DNA of 64,000 bases from Lacisediminimonas profundi (GTDB taxonomy: Bacteria; Pseudomonadota; Gammaproteobacteria; Burkholderiales; Burkholderiaceae_D), in the NCBI RefSeq assembly GCF_008831265.1, contig NZ_VTTH01000002.1, forward strand, positions 1 through 64,000, given 5' to 3'. This document shows positions 24,818-33,123 of this stretch, piece after piece. Position 1 is the stretch's first letter, and each line of letters starts with the position of its first letter. The position numbers and the translations under genes are program-made. Below the pieces are notes generated by a model, which was given only the letters and a program-made list of their open reading frames with translations, was not told the origin of the DNA and made no database searches.

Positions 24818-24870
24818 TTGCTGGAAGACTTCTACAAGGAAGTCGACAGGGTCTTGAAAGGAGAGTGTTG
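24818..24870 (+). pseudogene. Truncated C-terminal remnant, possibly of a TumE-like toxin
   Basis: About 17 in-frame codons (QLLEDFYKEVDRVLKGEC, then TGA at 24868-24870) precede the HTH gene, whose ATG overlaps nearby. The upstream part is cut by REP copy G and an in-frame stop. The ending resembles the C-termini of small toxins (TumE/DUF6516 type) that sit before HTH antitoxins of the same kind as the next gene. The identification rests on context and a short stretch only. Confidence 0.35.
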
Positions 24871-25491
24871 ATGGCCGCCACAACTCTGAGAATCGGCATT
24901 GCTTCTGTTGAGAAGCAGCGGCAATGGGCGCTCGAAATTGCGTCTGGAAAAAGGCAGCGCCATGAGGATGATCCTGTCATGTGGTTCCCTTCGATGAGCG
25001 CTTTATCCCGGGTCCTGTCTGATGAGAACATGGCTTTGATAAACGCCATCCGGGAACTTCATCCTGAATCAGTCGATGCACTGGCTGAAGCAGTCGGCAA
25101 GCAACAATCCAATGTTTCCAGGTCGCTTCACGTACTGGAGCCATATGGACTGGTCAAGCTTCTCAAGAATGGGCGCAAGACTACTCCCGAAGTTCCATTT
25201 GAACGCTTGGCTGTGGAGCTATGGATTACGAATGTGGTGTCAGTGACGGGACTCGAACCCGTAAGCCTTGCGGCGAGAGATTTTAAGTCTCTTGTGTATA
25301 CCAATTCCACCACACTGACAGGTGCCACTGCAGACGCAACTTCTTTTCAAGTCCGCTGTGTCTGCCAATTTCACCACTCGGGCAGAGCGGGGATTCGTGT
25401 CAGCCGAGGAGGCGGTGAATCCCTGCGTGAAGAGGGCGCGATTTTAGCACGAGGATCTCAACGCGCCGGCACCGGCTGCCACTCGACGTAG
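24871..25491 (+). CDS. Winged-helix DNA-binding protein (TumA/HVO_A0114-like), 3' end running through tRNA-Leu
   Basis: ATG 24871 has AAGGAGA about 8 bp upstream. Residues 1-115 or so contain an HTH (SVDALAEAVGKQQSNVSRSLHVLEPYGLVKLLKNGRK, residues 71-107) like MarR-type antitoxins that pair with small toxins. Family members end soon after this point. Here the frame continues antisense across the tRNA-Leu gene (25235-25319) and the tRNA remnant, so the last 85 or so residues are almost certainly not ancestral. The gene was probably truncated when DNA was joined at the tRNA. Activity of the N-terminal DNA-binding domain is possible. Confidence 0.6.
   Translation: MAATTLRIGIASVEKQRQWALEIASGKRQRHEDDPVMWFPSMSALSRVLSDENMALINAIRELHPESVDALAEAVGKQQSNVSRSLHVLEPYGLVKLLKNGRKTTPEVPFERLAVELWITNVVSVTGLEPVSLAARDFKSLVYTNSTTLTGATADATSFQVRCVCQFHHSGRAGIRVSRGGGESLREEGAILARGSQRAGTGCHST
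25235..25319 (-). tRNA. tRNA-Leu (anticodon UAA)
   Basis: Read on the minus strand the 5' acceptor GTCAGTG pairs perfectly with CACTGAC, followed by A and an encoded CCA. The D region contains GTGGAATTGGTA. The anticodon stem AGAGA/TCTCT encloses loop CTTAAAA (anticodon TAA). A long variable arm (CGCCGCAAGGC) and T arm ACGGG-TTCGAGT-CCCGT complete a class II tRNA-Leu reading UUA/UUG codons. Confidence 0.93.
25322..25383 (-). pseudogene. Truncated tRNA (leucine-like) upstream of tRNA-Leu
   Basis: On the minus strand GCCCGAGTGGTGAAATTGGC (25383-25364) is a class II tRNA-Leu acceptor and D arm. The strand of the anticodon arm GCGGACTTGAAAA follows, but no pairing 3' strand, variable arm or T arm is present; the segment ends in GGCACC, like the last bases of a tRNA. 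It seems to be a tRNA gene with its 3' half deleted, about 3 bp from tRNA-Leu. Confidence 0.55.
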
Positions 25492-26171
25492 CACTGCTGG
25501 ACATACGGATAGTAGCCGGCAGGGTAGCGGCAGTAATACCACCATGCTTGCGTGACCGGAGGGGGCGGGGCCTGCACCATCGGCGGGATGTACGGATCGG
25601 GATAGGGATAGACCGGTGCCGGGTACCAGTACCACAGGCCCGCAACGATCCACCACCAGCCGTCGCGCCCGGCATGATGCTCGTGCCGCCACTCCCCGCG
25701 CTCCCACCGGTGGGCATCACGTTCCGGAAAACGGCGGATGTCGCCATGCCAGCCCGAGCCCGCCGGCGGGCGGGGGTTCGGTCGATATTCCCGAGCCTGC
25801 TGAACATAGGGACGCGGCTGGGACTGCCGGGGCTGCTGGACCTGCCGTTCTTGCTGAAACTGAGGAGGCTGTTGAGCCTGGCGCGGCTGCTGAGCTTGTT
25901 GAGCCGGGCGAGCTTGTTGTCCTTGCCGGGTTTGCTGCGCCGGTGAAGGCAGCTGAGAGGGGCGCTGCTGTTGACCCTGCTGTGACTGCCGGCCCGGACC
26001 CTGGGCACCTCTTTGTTCGGGTCTCGCCCCTCCGCCGGCGCCCGGACGGTGATCTCCTTTTCGGTCGCGCTCCTGGGCATTGGCGGACACGGGCAGCAAC
26101 AACAGCACGCCGATCAGGCTGGCGATTTGCACGGCCAGCCTTCCCCTGGACTTCAGTGGTTTGTCAGTCAT
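25458..26171 (-). CDS. Exported Gln/Pro-rich protein with aromatic C-terminus
   Basis: The 237-residue protein starts at ATG 26171 just before a signal peptide (IASLIGVLLLLPVSANA); a longer frame reaches 26375. After a basic stretch comes a low-complexity zone (about residues 50-130) with repeated QQ-x-RQ-x-QQ units. A Trp/Tyr-rich C-terminal part ends WWYYCRYPAGYYPYVQQCYV, a Cys-bracketed YYPYV motif seen at the C-terminus of many small exported proteins of beta- and gammaproteobacteria. It is probably an envelope or surface protein. The function is unknown. It is transcribed divergently from the macA-like gene. Confidence 0.75.
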   Translation of the reverse strand: MTDKPLKSRGRLAVQIASLIGVLLLLPVSANAQERDRKGDHRPGAGGGARPEQRGAQGPGRQSQQGQQQRPSQLPSPAQQTRQGQQARPAQQAQQPRQAQQPPQFQQERQVQQPRQSQPRPYVQQAREYRPNPRPPAGSGWHGDIRRFPERDAHRWERGEWRHEHHAGRDGWWWIVAGLWYWYPAPVYPYPDPYIPPMVQAPPPPVTQAWWYYCRYPAGYYPYVQQCYVEWQPVPAR

Positions 26172-26419
26172 TCCGGTTTTCCTTCCATGTCGGGTATGTC
26201 GTATCTGCAGGCAACTTGGTGACGGTAGTCCGAAGCGCGATTTTTCGCACGCCGGGCGCGGGAACGATTGACTCTGCTCAAATCCGGCCATGAAGCGCGA
26301 CGGCGCTTGATTGAATCGATGCAAGCCGTCGCAATTGATGCGGGTCAAGCGATGCCGCCCCAGACCCGCGAACACTATGAACTTCCGCGCCGATTCCTGG
26401 TGGCCACACGCCTATCGCC

Positions 26420-27622
26420 ATGAAGCCGTTTCCGAAGCGTTTCCTGCCGGTTGCATTGCTGGTCGCCGTCGTCATCGGCGGCGCTGCCTGGTGGTACCTG
26501 CATCGGCAACAGGCCGAACGGCCGGATGCCTTGTACCAGTTCCAGCAAGTGACGCGTGGCGACGTGTCGCAGCGCGTCTCGGCCAACGGGACTCTCAATC
26601 CGGTCACCCTGGTGAACGTCGGCACCCAGGTGTCGGGCACGGTCAGGAAGCTCAATGTGGATTTCAACGACCGGGTGCAGAAAGGGCAGGTGCTGCTCGA
26701 ACTGGATCCTTCGCTGCTCAATGCGCAGGTAGCGCAGAGCGAGGCGTCGGTCATGAACGCGCAGGCCGTCCTGGACCTGGCGCGCGTCAACGAAGCGCGC
26801 AATCGCACCCTGTGGGAACAGGATTCGGTTGCCAGGCAGGATCTCGATGCCGCCGTGCAGGCGCACAAAACTGCCCGGGCGCAGCTGGCGCTGGCGCAGG
26901 CGCAACTGGCCAAGGACAAGGTCAACCTGGCTTACACGGTGATCCGCTCGCCGGTGTCGGGGGTGGTGGTCAACCGCTCGGTCGATGTGGGGCAGACGGT
27001 GGCGGCCAGTTTCCAGACGCCGACGCTGTTCCAGATCGCACAGGACCTGGCAAAGATGCAGGCTGATACCAGCTTTGCAGAGGCGGATATCGGGAGCATC
27101 CGGGTCGGCCAGGCGGCGCGTTTCAATGTCGATGCCTTCCCCGAGCGCAGCTTTGTCGGCGCTGTGAAGTTGATCCGCCTGAACCCGACCACGCAGCAGA
27201 ACGTGGTCACCTACAACGTCGTGATTGCCGTGGATAATCCGGATCAGCTGCTGTTGCCGGGCATGACGGCCTACGTCAGCATCGAGGTCGCGCAACGAAA
27301 GGATGTGGTGCTGGTGCCCAATGCCGCGCTGCGTTTCAAGCCATCGGGCGAGGAGGTGGCCCGCGCATCCAGCGCTTCCGGCACTTCCGGCGCAGCCGGG
27401 GCGGGCGCACGACGTCCGGCGGAGACCAGCTCCGGCAAGGTCTACCTGCTGGATGGCAGCAGCCTGAAACCGTTGGCTGTGAAAGTCGGCATCAGCGATG
27501 GACGCTACTCCGAATTGCTGGGTGGCGAACTGCGGCCGGGCGACAAGCTGGCTGTGGCAGACCGCCAGCCCAACAATGAACAACCACAGGGGGGCGGCAC
27601 GCTACGCTTCAGGATGTTCTGA
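26420..27622 (+). CDS. macA: MacA-like periplasmic adaptor of an ABC exporter
   Basis: The 400-residue protein has an N-terminal membrane anchor (LPVALLVAVVIGGAAWWYL), a barrel-sandwich lipoyl part (SANGTLNPVTLVNVGTQVSG), a long alpha hairpin (about 95-165) and beta-barrel domains. This is the HlyD/MacA architecture, linking an inner-membrane ABC exporter to an outer-membrane TolC. A Gly/Ala/Ser-rich insert (about 312-335) is a linker. It overlaps the ATPase start (TGATGG), so the operon is macA-ATPase-permease. Substrates of such systems include macrolides, lipopeptides and haem; none is indicated here. Confidence 0.9.
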   Translation: MKPFPKRFLPVALLVAVVIGGAAWWYLHRQQAERPDALYQFQQVTRGDVSQRVSANGTLNPVTLVNVGTQVSGTVRKLNVDFNDRVQKGQVLLELDPSLLNAQVAQSEASVMNAQAVLDLARVNEARNRTLWEQDSVARQDLDAAVQAHKTARAQLALAQAQLAKDKVNLAYTVIRSPVSGVVVNRSVDVGQTVAASFQTPTLFQIAQDLAKMQADTSFAEADIGSIRVGQAARFNVDAFPERSFVGAVKLIRLNPTTQQNVVTYNVVIAVDNPDQLLLPGMTAYVSIEVAQRKDVVLVPNAALRFKPSGEEVARASSASGTSGAAGAGARRPAETSSGKVYLLDGSSLKPLAVKVGISDGRYSELLGGELRPGDKLAVADRQPNNEQPQGGGTLRFRMF

Positions 27623-28329
27623 TGGGCGAGAAGGAGATCATCCGGGTCGAGCACCTCGACAAGACCTACCAGACCAGGGCCGGGCCATTCCCGGTGCTGA
27701 AGGACGTCAGCATGAATGTGCTGCAGGGGGAGTTCGTCGCCATCATGGGGCCGTCGGGTTCGGGCAAGTCGACCTTCATGAATGTGCTGGGCTGCCTGGA
27801 TCCGCCGACTGCGGGTCTTTATGCGCTGGACGGGCGCAATGTCGGCGAGTTGTCGAGCGATGAACGCGCCGCGCTGCGCAACCGCACCATCGGCTTCGTG
27901 TTCCAGGGCTTCAACCTGCTTTCACGCATGAACCTGCTCGACAACGTCGCCTTGCCGCTGGTGTATGCCGGGGTCACGCGCGCGGAGCGCAGGGCGCGCG
28001 CACACGAGGTGCTGCAACGGGTCGGGCTGGCCGATCATGCGCAGTCGCTGCCGAGCGAAATATCGGGCGGGGAACAGCAGCGGGTGGCGATCGCGCGCGC
28101 ACTGGTCACGCATCCGCGCCTGATCCTGGCCGACGAGCCAACCGGCAATCTCGACAGCAAGACCGGCGCCGGCATCATGACCCTGTTCGAAGAGTTGCAT
28201 CGCGAGCAGATCACGATCCTGGTGGTGACCCACGATGCGGGCGTGGCGGCGCATGCCTTGCGGCTGGTGCGCTTTCTTGACGGGCGTATCGTCGAGGACA
28301 AGCGTACCCGGCAGGAGCAGCCGGCATGA
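27622..28329 (+). CDS. ABC exporter ATP-binding protein (MacB N-terminal half equivalent)
   Basis: The 235-residue ATPase has Walker A GPSGSGKS (near 42), the Q-loop in FVFQGFNLL, signature SGGEQQRVAIARAL and Walker B LILADEPTGNLDS with the H-loop VVTHD. It belongs to the MacB/LolD class that works by mechanotransmission. In E. coli MacB the ATPase and membrane parts form one chain; here they are two genes. Its start overlaps the macA stop and its end overlaps the permease start (ATGA). Confidence 0.93.
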   Translation: MGEKEIIRVEHLDKTYQTRAGPFPVLKDVSMNVLQGEFVAIMGPSGSGKSTFMNVLGCLDPPTAGLYALDGRNVGELSSDERAALRNRTIGFVFQGFNLLSRMNLLDNVALPLVYAGVTRAERRARAHEVLQRVGLADHAQSLPSEISGGEQQRVAIARALVTHPRLILADEPTGNLDSKTGAGIMTLFEELHREQITILVVTHDAGVAAHALRLVRFLDGRIVEDKRTRQEQPA

Positions 28330-29570
28330 AAGGTGGAATGCCGGGTGGAATGCTGGCTGCAATGCTGGGCGAGGCGCGGCTGTCGATGGCGGCCAACCGG
28401 CTGCGCACCGTGCTCACCATGCTGGGCATGGTAATCGGGGTGGGGGCGGTGATGCTGATGCTGGCCATCGGGCAGGGCGCGCAATATGCGGTCACCCGCA
28501 GCATCAGCACCATGGGCAGCAACCTGCTGATCATTCTCTCGGGGTCCACCACCGCTGGTGGCGTGCGCATGGGCGCCGGGGCCGCTCCGACGCTGACCGT
28601 GGCCGACGCCCAGGCCATCGCGGACCTGCCCGGAGTGCAGGCGGTGGCGCCGGTCCATCCGGGTTCTGCCCAGATCGTATATGGTTCAAACAACTGGAAT
28701 ACCAGCGTGTTCGGCACCACGCCGTCCTATCTGGATGTACGCTCCTGGCAGGTGGCCGCGGGCGCTGTGTTCACCGACAACGACTTGCGCTCGGTCACGC
28801 GAGTGGCGCTGCTGGGCAACACCGTCGCCAGGAACCTGTTCAATGACGATGATCCGGTGGGCAAGACGGTGCGCATCAGGCAGAGTCCGTTCGTGGTGCT
28901 TGGCGTGTTGGCGCCGAAAGGCCAGAGCCTGGACGGGCGCGACCAGGACGACACTGTGCTGATTCCGCTGACCACGGCTCAGCGCAAGCTGTTCGGCACG
29001 CAATTTCCCGGCTCGGTGCGACAGATCATGACGCAGGCGGTCTCGGCCGACCGCATGGATGCGGCCGAGCGCGAGATCAATGCGCTGCTGCGCCAGCGGC
29101 ATCACATTCGGGCTGGCGCGGATGATGACTTTTCGGTGCGCAACCTTACCGCCGCTGCCAATACCGCAGCCGAGACCGCGCGCATCATGTCCTTGTTGCT
29201 CGGCGCGATCGCCTCGGTGTCGCTGGTGGTGGGCGGGATCGGCATCATGAATATCATGCTGGTGTCGGTCACCGAGCGCACCCGCGAGATCGGGATCCGG
29301 CTGGCGATCGGCGCGCGCGAGCGCGATGTGCTGCTGCAATTCCTGCTGGAAGCAATCATCATCTCGCTGGCCGGATGCCTGGCCGGACTGCTGCTTGGCA
29401 TTGTCGGCGCCGTTGCCGCCAACCGCATTGCCGATACGGTGGTGGTGGTTTCCGGCAGTTCCGCCCTGATAGCTTTCGGGGTGGCGGCGGCGGTCGGCGT
29501 GTTTTTTGGTTATTACCCGGCCAGGAAGGCAGCAAAAATGGATCCGATCGAAGCCTTGCGCTCCCAGTAG
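28326..29570 (+). CDS. MacB-like ABC permease (FtsX domain)
   Basis: The 414-residue protein has a first TM helix (RLRTVLTMLGMVIGVGAVMLM), a large periplasmic domain (about 55-290), and three C-terminal helices (SLLLGAIASVSLVVGGIGIMNIMLV, FLLEAIIISLAGCLAGLLLG, IAFGVAAAVGVFFGYYPARKA). This is the four-helix MacB/FtsX topology, with the typical ATP-coupling segment ERTREIGIRLAIGAR. It pairs with the preceding ATPase to form the exporter. Confidence 0.92.
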   Translation: MKGGMPGGMLAAMLGEARLSMAANRLRTVLTMLGMVIGVGAVMLMLAIGQGAQYAVTRSISTMGSNLLIILSGSTTAGGVRMGAGAAPTLTVADAQAIADLPGVQAVAPVHPGSAQIVYGSNNWNTSVFGTTPSYLDVRSWQVAAGAVFTDNDLRSVTRVALLGNTVARNLFNDDDPVGKTVRIRQSPFVVLGVLAPKGQSLDGRDQDDTVLIPLTTAQRKLFGTQFPGSVRQIMTQAVSADRMDAAEREINALLRQRHHIRAGADDDFSVRNLTAAANTAAETARIMSLLLGAIASVSLVVGGIGIMNIMLVSVTERTREIGIRLAIGARERDVLLQFLLEAIIISLAGCLAGLLLGIVGAVAANRIADTVVVVSGSSALIAFGVAAAVGVFFGYYPARKAAKMDPIEALRSQ

Positions 29571-29616
29571 CGCACTGGCAACGACGATTGATTCTTGCAG
29601 GCCAGACATGACTGTA

Positions 29617-29651
29617 GTGCAGGCTGCACCATGGTTCGGTGCAGCCTGCAC
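29617..29651 (+). terminator. Long hairpin after the MacAB operon
   Basis: GTGCAGGCTGCACC and GGTGCAGCCTGCAC form a perfect 14-bp stem around a 7-base loop, 47 bp after the permease stop. There is no T tract; it may protect the mRNA end or act as a Rho-assisted terminator. Confidence 0.5.
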
Positions 29652-29766
29652 CCAGATCTTCGATTCAGGGCCGGCCGCTTCGGATCGTTCGACCGTGCGG
29701 CCGCCGTGTGCTTACCCGCAGGCAAGCTTATGCCGGCATTTGTCGGCTGGATTCAAACATTCAACA

Positions 29767-29889
29767 TCAAAAATTGACATACCTTTCCATGACATCCGGT
29801 TCGCCGGATGCGGAAGTTCCGCCCATGCCGGCGCAGCCGGCGAGCAGTGTGACAAGTCCGATAAGTCCGATAGCAATGAGCTTCTTCAT
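29767..29889 (-). CDS. Small lipoprotein (40 residues)
   Basis: The start at 29889 has AGGAGAGACAA just upstream, much better than the longer in-frame start at 30009. The 40 residues form a lysine-containing signal (MKKLIAIGLIGLVTLLAGC) with lipobox LAGC, then a short mature peptide of about 22 residues containing GMGG. It resembles entericidin-like or other tiny envelope lipoproteins by size only; no homologous family is claimed. Confidence 0.65.
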   Translation of the reverse strand: MKKLIAIGLIGLVTLLAGCAGMGGTSASGEPDVMERYVNF

Positions 29890-30120
29890 TTGTCTCTCCT
29901 GGGTAGTGACAATCAGCACGGGACCGTGCACATGCGCGATCCGCACGCGAGCAGTCGCTGCCGGGACTATCCCGCGTGTTATTAATACGATAGCGTTTGC
30001 AGCGCACAATGCGTGAGGTCAGTGTCCCCTGCTTGCGGTACCATAAGGTTTGTGTTGCCGGCATTGCGATGTCCGTACTTTTGTACTTGGCAAGACATGT
30101 CCACGTCGACATTGAAGAGA

Positions 30121-30549
30121 ATGAAAGTCTATAACCTCCACTGCAGCAACAAGCATTCGTTTGAAGGCTGGTTTTCCTCGGAAGAGGATTTCCGCAGCCA
30201 GTGCGAGGGCAAGCGTATCCAGTGTCCGGTTTGCGAGTCGGACAGCGTCACCCGGGTGCCGTCAGCGCCACGGTTGAATTTGTCCGGCGCGTCCACGCCG
30301 CCGGAGGTCAGCCAGGCGGCGCAGGCCATGCTGGAAAAATGGACCGAATTGGCGCGCCATGTGGTCGCCAACACCGAAGACGTCGGCGATGCGTTCCCGG
30401 AAGAGGCGCGCAAGATCCATTACAAGGAAACACCCGAGCGAGCAATTCGCGGCGTTGCAACAACAAGCGAACGCGAGGCACTGGCCGATGAGGGAATCGA
30501 GGTCGTCGCGCTGCCGATTCCCGCAACACCAAAATCCCCGCTGCACTGA
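30121..30549 (+). CDS. DUF1178 family protein
   Basis: The 142-residue protein begins MKVYNLHCSNKHSFEGWFSS and has two CxxC-like pairs: Cys8 in LHCSNKHSFEGWF and CPVCESD. This is the pattern of DUF1178, a conserved alpha- and betaproteobacterial protein that probably binds zinc at the N-terminus. The C-terminal half (PEVSQAAQAMLEKW) is helical. The role is unknown. The start at 30121 is preferred to an upstream in-frame start at 30013. A gap of 157 bp leads to the acyl-CoA dehydrogenase operon. Confidence 0.85.
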   Translation: MKVYNLHCSNKHSFEGWFSSEEDFRSQCEGKRIQCPVCESDSVTRVPSAPRLNLSGASTPPEVSQAAQAMLEKWTELARHVVANTEDVGDAFPEEARKIHYKETPERAIRGVATTSEREALADEGIEVVALPIPATPKSPLH

Positions 30550-30706
30550 ATCCCGCAACATCCGTACCAATCCCGCTCAAGTCGCTAACGGTCAGTCCGG
30601 CCGCCGGAAATCCGGTGCAGATGCGTCCTGTGGATGAGCTATCGATCCCTGTATAATCCGCTTAATGAACGGTCGTGCTTTTTGGCGAACCAGAACAGGA
30701 GACAGC

Positions 30707-31903
30707 ATGGATCTCGAATACAGCGCGGAGGACCTTGCCTTTCGCGACCAGGTGCGCGGCTTCATCGAAGCAAACTTGCCCGCCGAACTTCAGCACAAGG
30801 TGCTGAATCACAAACGACTGAGCAAGGACGATTTTGTCCGCTGGCACAAGATCGTGGCCAGGCAGGGCTGGGTCGGCGTCAACTGGCCGGTCGAACACGG
30901 CGGCACTGGCTGGAACGCGGTGCAGCGGCATATCTGGGAAGAAGAGTGCGCGCGCGCCGGCACGCCGGCCATCCTGCCTTTCGGCGTCAACATGGTCGCG
31001 CCGGTGATCATGGCATTTGGCAACGAGACGCAGAAGCGTCATTACCTGCCGCGCATCCTGAACTGCGATGACTGGTGGTGCCAGGGCTATTCGGAGCCGG
31101 GTTCGGGTTCCGACCTGGCGTCGCTGAAAACCCGTGCCGAGCGTCAGGGCGAGCATTACATCGTCAACGGCCAGAAGACCTGGACCACGCTTGGCCAATA
31201 TGCCGACATGATCTTTTGCCTGGTGCGGACCGACCCGGCCGCGCGCAAGCAGGAGGGCATTTCCTTCCTGCTGATCGACATGAAAACGCCCGGCATCACG
31301 GTGCGCCCGATCATCATGCTGGACGAAGACCACGAAGTGAATGAAGTCTTCTTCGACAACGTCAAGGTGCCGGTCGAGAACCTGATCGGCGAAGAAAACA
31401 AGGGCTGGACCTACGCCAAGTACCTGCTCGGGCACGAGCGCACCGGCATTGCCGCGGTCGGCCGTTCCAAGCGCGAATTGCAGTTCCTGAAGCGTGTCGC
31501 CAACACGCACCTGAAGAACGGCCGTCCGATACTGGAAGATCCGGTGTTCTCGGCCAAAGTGGCGTCACTGGAAATCGAGATCATGGCGCTGGAGATGACG
31601 GTGCTGAAGGTGGTGTCGTCGGAAGGCGCGCGGCGCGGACCGGGACCGGAAGCGTCGATGCTGAAGATCAAGGGCACCGAGATCCAGCAGTGGCTGACCG
31701 AACTGATGGTGGAAGCAGTGGGGCCGTTCGGCCTGCCGTTTGACCGCGCTTACCTGGAAGGCGAGCAGCCGCATGCGGTCACCGGCGACGATGACGCCGC
31801 GCCGCTGGCTTCTTACTATTTCAATTTCCGCAAGACGTCGATCTATGGCGGCTCGAACGAAATCCAGAAAAACATCATCAGCCAGATGATATTGGGACTG
31901 TGA
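30707..31903 (+). CDS. Acyl-CoA dehydrogenase, pimeloyl-CoA dehydrogenase large-subunit-like
   Basis: The 398-residue flavoprotein starts at ATG 30707 with CAGGAGA upstream. It has the ACAD N-terminal helical domain (DLEYSAEDLAFRDQVRGFIE), the FAD-binding middle (CQGYSEPGSGSDLASLKT, NGQKTWTTLGQYADMIFCL) and the C-terminal domain ending IYGGSNEIQKNIISQMILGL. The tight pairing with a second ACAD gene 7 bp later matches the PimC/PimD pairs that oxidise dicarboxyl-CoA thioesters. The pair, followed by two MaoC hydratases, looks like a beta-oxidation module. Confidence 0.9.
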   Translation: MDLEYSAEDLAFRDQVRGFIEANLPAELQHKVLNHKRLSKDDFVRWHKIVARQGWVGVNWPVEHGGTGWNAVQRHIWEEECARAGTPAILPFGVNMVAPVIMAFGNETQKRHYLPRILNCDDWWCQGYSEPGSGSDLASLKTRAERQGEHYIVNGQKTWTTLGQYADMIFCLVRTDPAARKQEGISFLLIDMKTPGITVRPIIMLDEDHEVNEVFFDNVKVPVENLIGEENKGWTYAKYLLGHERTGIAAVGRSKRELQFLKRVANTHLKNGRPILEDPVFSAKVASLEIEIMALEMTVLKVVSSEGARRGPGPEASMLKIKGTEIQQWLTELMVEAVGPFGLPFDRAYLEGEQPHAVTGDDDAAPLASYYFNFRKTSIYGGSNEIQKNIISQMILGL

Positions 31904-31910
31904 GGAAAGC

Positions 31911-33050
31911 ATGGACTTCAACTTCACCGAAGAGCAGAAGCAGTTTGCGGATGCGCTGCGGCGCTGGGCCGGGAAGGACTATGGCTTCGAGCAGCGCAAG
32001 AAAATAATTCATTCGCCGTCCGGCGTTTCCGCCGATGCATGGAACACGCTGGTCGAACTGGGCATGACTGCGCTGCCGGTGCCGGAAGCGCAGGGCGGCT
32101 TCAGCGGCACGGCGGTCGACATGCTGGTGGTGATGCAGGAACTGGGCCGCGCGCTGGTGGTGGAGCCCTATCTGGCGACCGCGATGGGCGCGCGCATGCT
32201 GCAACTGGCAGGCGGCCATGAATCGCTGCTGGAGCGGGTCGCGACCGGGGATTTGCGGCTGGCCTGCGCGCTGTACGAAAAGCAGTCGCGCTATGACCTG
32301 ACCGACATTGAAACGCGGGCCGTGCCGGCCGGCAGCGGCTATCTGCTGAATGGCAGTAAATGTGTTGTCGTGCATGGCGCCCAGGCTGGCATGCTGTTGG
32401 TCTCGGCCCGCAGCAGCGGCCAGCCGCGCGAGCAGGACGGCATCTCGCTGTTCGTGGTAGCCGCTGACGCGCCGGGCGTGACGGTAAAGGATTACCGCAC
32501 GATCGATGGCCAGCGGGCAGCGGATATCGTTTTTGCTGACGTACAGGTGGCGGCCGACGCCGTGCTCGGCGCCGCCGGCGCGGGCTGGGACATGATCGAT
32601 GCCGGCGTCGACTACGGCACGACGCTGTTGTGCGCGGAAGCGGTCGGTGCGATGGAGGCACTGAACGCGGCCACGCTCGACTACCTGAAGACGCGCCAGC
32701 AATTCGGTGTGCCAATCGGAAAATTCCAGGCGCTGCAGCACCGGATGGTCGACATGTTCATCCAGCAGGAGCAGGCGCGCGCGATGGCCACGCTGGCCGC
32801 CGTGCGGGTCGATGGGCAGGATGCGGTCGAACGCCGCCGCAACGTGTCGGCAGCCAAGGCGCGGGTGGGGCAGGCGCTGAAATATGTTGGCCAGCAGGCG
32901 ATACAGCTGCACGGCGGCATGGGCGTCACCGACGAGATGCCGGCTTCGCATTACTTCAAGCGGCTGTCGATGATCGAGCTGACACTGGGCGACACCGACT
33001 ATCATCTGTCGCGTTTCGCCAGCCAGCCTGGTTTTCGCGACGCGGCCTGA
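31911..33050 (+). CDS. Acyl-CoA dehydrogenase, pimeloyl-CoA dehydrogenase small-subunit-like
   Basis: The 379-residue ACAD starts MDFNFTEEQKQFADALRRW, the usual beginning of the PimD-type subunit. It has a shorter FAD-binding middle than the preceding protein and the C-terminal IQLHGGMGVTDEMPASHYFKRL block. It follows the large-subunit gene by 7 bp, so the two proteins probably form a heteromeric enzyme, one of which may be structural. The substrate is likely a dicarboxylic or branched acyl-CoA. This is inferred from the family. Confidence 0.9.
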   Translation: MDFNFTEEQKQFADALRRWAGKDYGFEQRKKIIHSPSGVSADAWNTLVELGMTALPVPEAQGGFSGTAVDMLVVMQELGRALVVEPYLATAMGARMLQLAGGHESLLERVATGDLRLACALYEKQSRYDLTDIETRAVPAGSGYLLNGSKCVVVHGAQAGMLLVSARSSGQPREQDGISLFVVAADAPGVTVKDYRTIDGQRAADIVFADVQVAADAVLGAAGAGWDMIDAGVDYGTTLLCAEAVGAMEALNAATLDYLKTRQQFGVPIGKFQALQHRMVDMFIQQEQARAMATLAAVRVDGQDAVERRRNVSAAKARVGQALKYVGQQAIQLHGGMGVTDEMPASHYFKRLSMIELTLGDTDYHLSRFASQPGFRDAA

Positions 33051-33123
33051 TGGCTGCGCATTCGCCAGCCAGACAACGGAATTTCATCAAATAAAGTGCA
33101 AATAGCGAGCAAACGGACACTGC

